Part shown: in pieces, positions 57,495 through 64,000 of the stretch | Numbering within the stretch: the first letter of the stretch is position 1 | How the letters are laid out: each line of letters begins with the position of its first letter | From: Nemopilema nomurai | Lineage: Eukaryota; Cnidaria; Scyphozoa; Rhizostomeae; Rhizostomatidae | Direction of reading: 5' to 3' | Length of the DNA stretch: 64,000 bases | Assembly (NCBI GenBank): GCA_003864495.1 | Contig: ML133401.1 | Location: 806,001-870,000, forward strand | The notes under the pieces: model-generated | What the model saw: the letters and a program-made list of their open reading frames with translations, nothing else | Told to the model about the DNA's origin: nothing | Databases searched by the model: none | Program-made: the position numbers and the translations under genes

Positions 57495-60400
57495 TTACTC
57501 TGCTTTGTTTCTCATTTCTTTTGCTCTGAGTATGGCGGTCTTAAAAAGACGGCAATAGAGTTCCATTGCATCTTGCGTGTCATCATTACCAGGCACAGTA
57601 TACGTTATCAGCCGTGGGTCGCAGTCCGTGTCTACTATACCGATCGTGGGGATATTGCACATTGCAGCTTCTTTGAGTGGCAGCAAGTTTTCACCAAAAG
57701 AGTTTATACTAGAAGCAATTATCAAATCTGGTAATCGTACGCGCCCAAGCAGCTTCGATGCATTGGTAAGCGTTCCTCCGCGCCACTCTTGCGTGATGCA
57801 ATATTCTCCAGCCTCTCTTGCCGTTTTCTGATACAGATATTCAAAGCGAGGGTGTTTGTTGATGAAAAGTACGATTCCATTTCGATAGACCACGTGACAT
57901 AGAACATTGAGTGCGACCTGTTAAGGAAAAATTTTGAGTATAAGAACTGCTTTGCAAACATGCCGTTGCAAAGAACAATGAGGCGAGAAGAGATTTCTTG
58001 ATACGTAAAGAATATTGGTGCGGCATTGAAAGGCACTTGTGGTCTATGGAACAGTGTAACAGGAAATTCACTACCCCATGCTCTCTACCCCATGCAATGA
58101 ATTATGCACAAATTAATCTCCAGCGTAGTGTGATTTAGTTTGGTGCCATTGGATATGCATAAGCATAGGCAAAGTATTTGTAAACTGCCGTTCCAATATT
58201 AATAACGAATTGGATATATATAGAAAAGTGTTTTCTTTGCACTACACTGTAAGGGCTTGGAGACAGACACCATCACTATAGATGGGGTTGGGAAGTTAGG
58301 GGTGTGGCATTAAACTCAACTGTTGTCTACATGGGTGTCTCTGTAATTCTAATTATGATGAGTGAAATATCTTGAGCTAACCTTCAAATGATTAACTGTT
58401 TTGTTCAAATCAATAATGTGATGGTGTGCTCTTGATCCATAAATATATGGCTTCATGTGGTAATTCCAACATCCTTCATGGTGTCCTAGGTGTACTCTTG
58501 CATCAAACAAGTCATCCAACTTGACCAATGATTTCACATCAAAAAAGTCGTCACTGTCCAGGGCACTTTTGCTTTCTGGAAAAATCACGTTTTTATTGAT
58601 GAGCATTTGTCAAAGGCTACCTATAAATTGTTTTCATACTTTAGCAAACATTATTTTCAACTGGCTCTACTACAGATTTGCCAAGACATGTGCTCCAGCC
58701 CACTTTAAAGGTGCTTCTTGCAACCTTTAACAGGTAGGCATGGCCCTACCAGGGCAAAATATTTCACTACAGAAAATTTGAGTTAACAGATCCTCTTCAG
58801 CATGCAATAATAGGCATTAACAATCATTTTGGAAATCAACTGACTTAAAAAATTTAGTAAGTTAATAGGCAAATTAGTTAGCATAAACTTCAAACCATCT
58901 CTCAAGAACATGAAACTTTGACATATTCAAAATTCCCTTGGGCTCTTCTAAAGTTAGGTGTTAAGTAACGCAGATTGGTCAATTATAACCAATCATGCGC
59001 TCTGCTTTTCACCCTCTAGTGTTTTCGATCCGCATCTGGCTATTTATTCAGTCAGTTTTTGGTTATCTTCCGACGTTTGCATACTCTGAGGAGTGTCGGA
59101 CGAAAAAAATACTTTTAAGTATGCGAAAACAGGTTCCTCTTTTTCTAGCCATTGTGAAGTTTTGTACCACAAAGCACTTGTTCACAAATATTCAAAAGAA
59201 AAGCAATCAAAAAGCTCCATGTGGATGAACAGTGTTTCATCAGAAAAATAATTCTAAACCAAACACACTCCAAAATGATGTTGAATTGACTGAAAATCAA
59301 ATTAACAAACACATTTCTACTTAGCCTAGGCAGTAAAAACAATCAACATTATACAGCTTCAGTAAGGGCTTCAGTCAGTAAGTTATTCTAGTTAACTCTG
59401 TTGTAAAAATATCAGCAAAGTGAGCATTATAAAGTAATTAACTCAATATTCTTGAGTGTCAAACAATACAAAATAACTCAATGCCCTATTTTGTGCCTAT
59501 TTATTATTTTGGTAATCACTAAGTATTTTGGTAAATCAAAATTGGTTCTGTGAGGCTATTTTGGAATGCTAAGAAGAATGGAAAGTATGAAAAATTTACA
59601 TAAAAAAGAAAAAAACTCACAAAATGTTACTTTAAAAATAATTAAAAACTGAGTACATTTAAAAGCTGGAGTTGGAATTTACAAAATTTACAGATATTTA
59701 GTTGCATAATTAATAATTCATTTTCAATTCCTCTTTAGTTGCATTCTTTTTTAATATGGTCCCAAAAAAATTAATATGGTTCACTAAAAGCCTTCACTTG
59801 CCATTAAAGATTATTGCAATGCTGGTTGGGAGAATCATGATTTTCATGTTGAGAGTATGCTTCTATTGACTATTGTGAATAATGAAGAATTTTTCAGACT
59901 ACATACAGTTTGATGTCAGTTTTGAAATCTAACATTTAACTTGGCATAAGAGAATAAGCTACAATTTTTATTGGATGACTAACATTGGAATTTTTTTGTC
60001 TAGATGCTCCATACAGTTAACGTTTATGTAGGTTTGATTTGAGCCCATCTTGGGTTTTACAATTCCAGTTCACAAGCAAGCAAGCAAATCAAAATAAATA
60101 ACACCATACCATTAACATCTTGTCCAACTGCATCAATCCTAGCCATAGCAGTTGAATACCATTTCTGTTTATATATGGCTGAAATCAGAACAAAAATGTG
60201 TCTACAAACTTTAACAATGCTCCTGTGAGTTAGATCATAATAGAAGAATTCCATTAGCAAATTCTGAACATTTGCATAGCATCAACACAAAATTTTACAA
60301 ATAGATTTTTTATAAACAAGTATTGCTTTTATTATCAAGATCCATAATGTATGGTGTAACAGTGACTGGGTGGCTAAATGACTGACTAAATCTTTAATAA

Positions 60401-60640
60401 TTTTTTTTTAATAAAGTCCCCAACAAACTAAAGAGTGAAACATCCATACTGAAGTTCATCAGTTACTGCAAGGATATCAACTTTTATTTTTAACTTTTTC
60501 TTTAGATTCTATTATTGCAAAGGCCACGGACTTCAATTTTGCTCTGCTCATGTCATTCACCCACAATATTCCTCTCTAAAATTACCTGTTGGCAGCGGTC
60601 CCCTGCACATGGAAAGCGCCTTCCGAAACCTCGCCGCCAT
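57495..60640 (-). CDS. MRPS2: Mitochondrial small-subunit ribosomal protein uS2m
   Basis: Minus-strand exons 60586-60640, 58382-58575 and 57495-57917 join to 672 bp (223 aa). The start MAARFRKALSM is Arg/Lys-rich with no acidic residue before the first splice, compatible with a mitochondrial presequence. uS2 signatures follow: DDLFDARVHLGHHEGCWN, PYIYGSRAHHHIIDLNKTV, LPDLIIASSIN, EAAMCNIPTIGIVDTDCDP and YTVPGNDDTQDAMELYCRLF. uS2 binds the head-body junction of the small ribosomal subunit. The last exon lies in duplication unit B and exons 1-2 lie outside; a second copy of the last exon is at 50468-50890. The protein is shorter than human MRPS2 (296 aa), mainly at the ends. Confidence 0.94.
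58941..59183 (+). repeat. Full-length copy of dispersed repeat family R
   Basis: Closest relative is 41420-41660 in reverse. It lies in MRPS2 intron 1. It carries a CCAAT-type inverted pair (ATTGGTCAATTATAACCAAT) near its left end. Confidence 0.8.
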
Positions 60641-60739
60641 TTTCTTACTTGTCCGTCCTTTTAATAGAACCTCCTTCCCATGAGTATTCCATGTCTCCCT
60701 TTACATCAAGTATTTCAGACAAGCGTTGCGGCCTTCAAA
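60641..60739. promoter_or_regulatory. Shared head-to-head promoter region MRPS2/PRPF38B
   Basis: Ninety-nine bp separate the MRPS2 ATG (minus strand) from the preferred PRPF38B ATG (plus strand); no TATA box is evident. Confidence 0.55.
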
Positions 60740-63261
60740 ATGGACGTTGAAGAGGAAAGTCGAAAGAAAAAACAAAGTAATGCTGTCCAGACATGGGGCA
60801 ATGCTACAACCATGAATATCAACAATATGATTCATACAAATATCTTGTCGTCCCCGTATTTCAAAAACAACCTTTTTACTTTGAAGACGTACCATGAAGT
60901 TGTAGATGAAATATATTATCAGGTAAGAAAAGGTGCTCTATATCAATTTAATGCTCAGCATTGAAATGTAATCCAACGAGAATTGATCATACCTATTTCC
61001 TCAATAATTTTAGGGTTCGTATACCGTGTGTCTGAATTGTCAAATTTAGGCCTCAGCAGCTCACGTGTATGGTATTTCTGGTCCTAAAACTAATAATAAG
61101 TTGGGTTTGGTGCAGCGCCCACTGTTTAGTAGCGATTTCCTACAAAAGAGTCTGAATTGATTATCATGTTTGGGGGCTGTAAGGAAACACTTCCAAGACA
61201 AGATCGCCATAACATGAGAAACTCAAATAGATGGATTTCACAAAACATTTGGGTGACAATGAAATGTAGGCCATTGAAGCAAATCTATCCACAAAAGTAG
61301 TAAAAGTATTCCTGATTTTATCTACGAAAACTATGCACAGAAGTCTATTAATCATCATTTTGTTGAATTAACCTGATTAAACTGACAGTTAGCAAGATAT
61401 TCAAGCAGTGGTATGAAACTGAGAACCAATAAAGATCTAGAAAACTTGAAAGAATTAGCAAGACAGGAGGAAGTTGAATGAACTGACTAATTGTATATAT
61501 AGCACCACTGAAAGAGAGAAGAACTTAATAGTTTATTACGGTTTCCAATGTGAAATAGCTTTTATGTATGTATGTATAAACTAACATTATTGTCAAAGTT
61601 TTTATTGGAACGCCTATCACAACGAATACTTTTCATTCAAGTAGCTACAAGACTAATCCTTAATTGTTCCAGGTCACCCATCTTGAACCATGGGAGAAAG
61701 GAAGCAGAAAGACCTCTGGTCAAGTTGGAATGTGTGGTGGGGTAAGTTTATCTTGTGGTCAGTTGTTGTTGTTGTTGGTCACTTCTACTGTGGAGTTTCA
61801 TGTCAGTTTCTTCTTTTGAAATTCCACTACATAGAACTCTAATGAAGCCTACATATGCGTAAAGATATTTGCTAGAGAAAAAGAAAGTTGTGAATTTTTA
61901 GCTACAAAAAAGATTTCCAGAAATAATTATAAGAAAGTAATTAAGAGGTTCAGGATAAGTATCTATGAAAAGGAATTTTTTTAGAAATAAATGTTCTATG
62001 ACAGTCTTTGTATTAGATAAAGCTACCAGATTCTTACATTTGTACTGAAATAGTATTTTCTTCTGCAAATGTAAATATTACCCAAAATACTACCTGCCTT
62101 AGTTTGCTTTGGAATCAAATGTATTAAAACATAAAAAATTCATTAAAAACATTACTGCTCACAGAAAAAAACATTTTGTAGTATTCATACAAAGAGATTT
62201 GATTTCAGTTCAGCAGTGTTTAAATGTATCAAATCATAATTAATATTCAACAAACATGACAAACCCTTTTTCTAAACTTCTTGGCCAATTTCTGTCTAGA
62301 GATTTGAGTCACCAGCCAGACTAAAAAGTGCAATCTTATACTTGCCTCTGATTTGTTGATTAATAACACTGTATAGTAACTGATTTCATGACAAAATGTA
62401 ATTGTTACTTATTCTTTGGGACTTCAGTAGCGAAACAAGACCTTTTGTTTCAGGTACGAGGTGTAGGTGCTGGTGGTATTGTTTCATCTTGCTATTGTCT
62501 GCTATTCAAGTTGTTTACATTGAAACTAACGAAGAAGCAACTGCAAGGTCTTATTGATCACTGTGACTCTCCATACATTAGAGGAATTGGATTCATGTAC
62601 ATAAGGTATAAAAAACTTTGTTCACATTTAATGCATGATTTTCAGTGTCTCAAGTTCCTTGTTTACCCGTTCTTCCTTTGATCTTTATACTTTTTATATT
62701 AAGCTTGGTTTCTATAAATATATACAGCTTTTTTGCATCATTTTTAGATATTGTCTTCAACCAAAAGAGCTTTGGTTTTGGCTGGAACCTTATTTAGAAG
62801 ATGAAGAGGTGCGTGGATATGGAAGAGGTTTGAATGAGTTTTAAAGTGTTCATGACTGTTGTGAAGAAAGTTAGTTAATATGGCCTGTTGATATATTTTT
62901 CAGCAAATTGATCAATTAATAAAATAGTGTACTTTTTGGAATACTAAGTGGTTTTTCTCACTAGTATCAGTTGTTAATGTAAAACATGTAACTGACAAGG
63001 GTGGGTGTTCTTATTAGGAAAATTGTAGGCTGGTGGAGGTTGCACAATGACAGTTGGACAACTTGTTCGAAGCTTTTTATTGAAGCTAGAGTGGTATGGA
63101 ACATTGTTCCCAAGGATTCCAGTGCCAGTCGAGAAGGACATACGAGAGAGGCTAACATATCTGAATCTTTGTGATGATCACAAGCGAAAGGCTGATGAGG
63201 GCTGGGGGGAGGCTGAGCGATATGCCCAAACAAAACGGGAGGAAGATGGTGAACCAAAGCG
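60740..63261 (+). CDS. PRPF38B: Pre-mRNA-splicing factor 38B, partial (5' part)
   Basis: Exons 60740-60922, 61673-61741, 62454-62605, 62748-62808 and 63029-63261 carry the PRP38 domain: LPLWGN-type start as TWGNATTMNINNMIHTNILS, then TYHEVVDEIY, THLEPWEKGSRKT, GQVGMCGGVRGVGAGGIVS, LFTLKLTKKQL, DSPYIRGIGFMYIRY, LEDEE, AGGGCTMTVGQLVRSFL and LFPRIPVPV. These fit PRPF38B rather than 38A. PRP38 proteins join the spliceosomal B complex before activation. The start at 60740 (MDVEEESRKKK) is preferred over an in-frame Met at 60680. About five residues expected between DEE and AGGG are missing, so a microexon in 62809-63028 may have escaped me. The RS-rich C-terminus lies beyond the window. Confidence 0.93.
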
Positions 63262-64000
63262 GTAAGGCCATTTCCACTGTTTTGAATGGCTTGTTTTTCA
63301 ATGATAGTATTTCTGGAGATCCCATTTCTATGCATTGATTCAGTGAAGCATTATTTGTGAAGTGATCATGTAGAAGAAAACTTTATTTGAGTTATCTCAC
63401 TCTGAAAATTTTTTGCTCGGAAGCTATAAAGAATTCATGTTGGACCAGAAAGCAATAAATGAAGCAACATGGCAATTATAAATGCTCTGTTGGCACCAAA
63501 CACTAAGCAATTCTTGACAAATTGATATGACAACAACTCCAACATAAGGGGACTTTATCTGCTCAAGTGTAAACAGGTAAACTCAGAATGCAAGGAACTT
63601 GGTAGGGAAAGGAAGCAAAGTTTGGTTTTTAGTTTGGGAACATGTTCAATATTTTTCTTGAATAATTGTTTTTAGATTGATTGCAGTAATCTGTGTCAAT
63701 CTGTAGCAATCTTGTTGTATATTATTGATAATTCATATTATTATTATTATTATTTTTGTTATATATAGTTTATTAATTCATTTATTTTTTCACTATCTTT
63801 TTTTGTCATCTTGAATTATGAGGCCACCTTGTGTGATGGATAGGAAAACAAAATGCATTTTTACTAGAACAATCAGATCATTAAAAAATAAGTTTGTGGA
63901 GATTAACTACTTTATAAGCCAATCACAAAGTTGAATCTTGACAAACTGCATTACACCTTTGATCAGTTGATCACTTTAATGAAAGAAATGTGATTTATAG
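63262..64000. other. Probable PRPF38B intron
   Basis: Follows a good donor (CG|GTAAGG). AT-rich, with a short (TTA)n run near 63735-63755; no exon recognised before the window ends. Confidence 0.6.

Larger units (their letters stand above)
51175..58200. repeat. Tandem segmental duplication, unit B (about 7.0 kb)
   Basis: Direct copy of 44186-51174. The left edge is the A/B junction; the right edge is where similarity stops (TTCCAATATT then AATAACG) inside MRPS2 intron 2. It contains an orphan ECHDC1 exon 5, helical gene 2B and the authentic MRPS2 last exon. Confidence 0.95.

Overview
This is eukaryotic, AT-rich nuclear DNA from an animal. The genes have many introns with GT-AG borders, and the recognisable ones are animal housekeeping genes: THOC3, NELF-B, UXT, ECHDC1, mitochondrial uS2m and PRPF38B. 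Retroelement scraps, hAT transposons and small secreted or membrane genes of unknown type suggest a non-vertebrate animal, most likely a cnidarian; that assignment is inference. Gene models were built by hand from splice sites, reading phase and remembered protein families.

Left part (1-14.9 kb). A partial Q-rich gene on the minus strand (260-1893) is followed by a five-exon minus-strand gene (3504-5948) for a small secreted, helix-rich protein. A decayed LINE reverse transcriptase (about 8.5-10.1 kb) is split by an 864-bp non-autonomous hAT element with a perfect 8-bp target duplication. At 10673-13788 lies a three-exon gene for a small single-pass receptor with one cysteine-rich module, resembling a minimal TNF-receptor family member. 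A Gag-like retroelement scrap sits in its first intron.

Middle (14.9-39.4 kb). THOC3 (TREX/THO complex, mRNA export) is complete in 11 exons on the minus strand, 27873 down to 14873. Its intron 7 carries an apparently intact autonomous hAT transposon (18793-22025) with terminal inverted repeats and an identical 8-bp target duplication; intron 6 carries a 217-bp TA-flanked MITE. A Ras-like GTPase with a degenerate G3 motif (30521-31207) and NELF-B in seven exons (32702-38728) follow. NELF-B shares a 95-bp head-to-head promoter region with UXT (38824-39414).

Right part (42.3-64 kb). ECHDC1 (five exons) is followed by a direct tandem duplication of about 7 kb (44186-51174 and 51175-58200). Each unit carries the last exon of ECHDC1, a complete five-exon gene homologous to the secreted helical gene at 3.5-5.9 kb, and the last exon of MRPS2. 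ECHDC1 is complete with the left unit and MRPS2 with the right unit, so one orphan terminal exon of each gene lies between them. MRPS2 and PRPF38B share a 99-bp head-to-head region, and PRPF38B runs off the right end.

The most interesting content is the three-member secreted helical gene family. Its architecture (five exons, a first coding exon of only a few codons, intron phases 1-0-0-0, signal peptide, about four helical segments, two conserved cysteines) is that of vertebrate long-chain helical cytokines such as growth hormone, erythropoietin and IL-6. All three coding differences between the duplicated copies are synonymous. With the small TNFR-like receptor, the window may hold an undescribed invertebrate cytokine-type signalling set.
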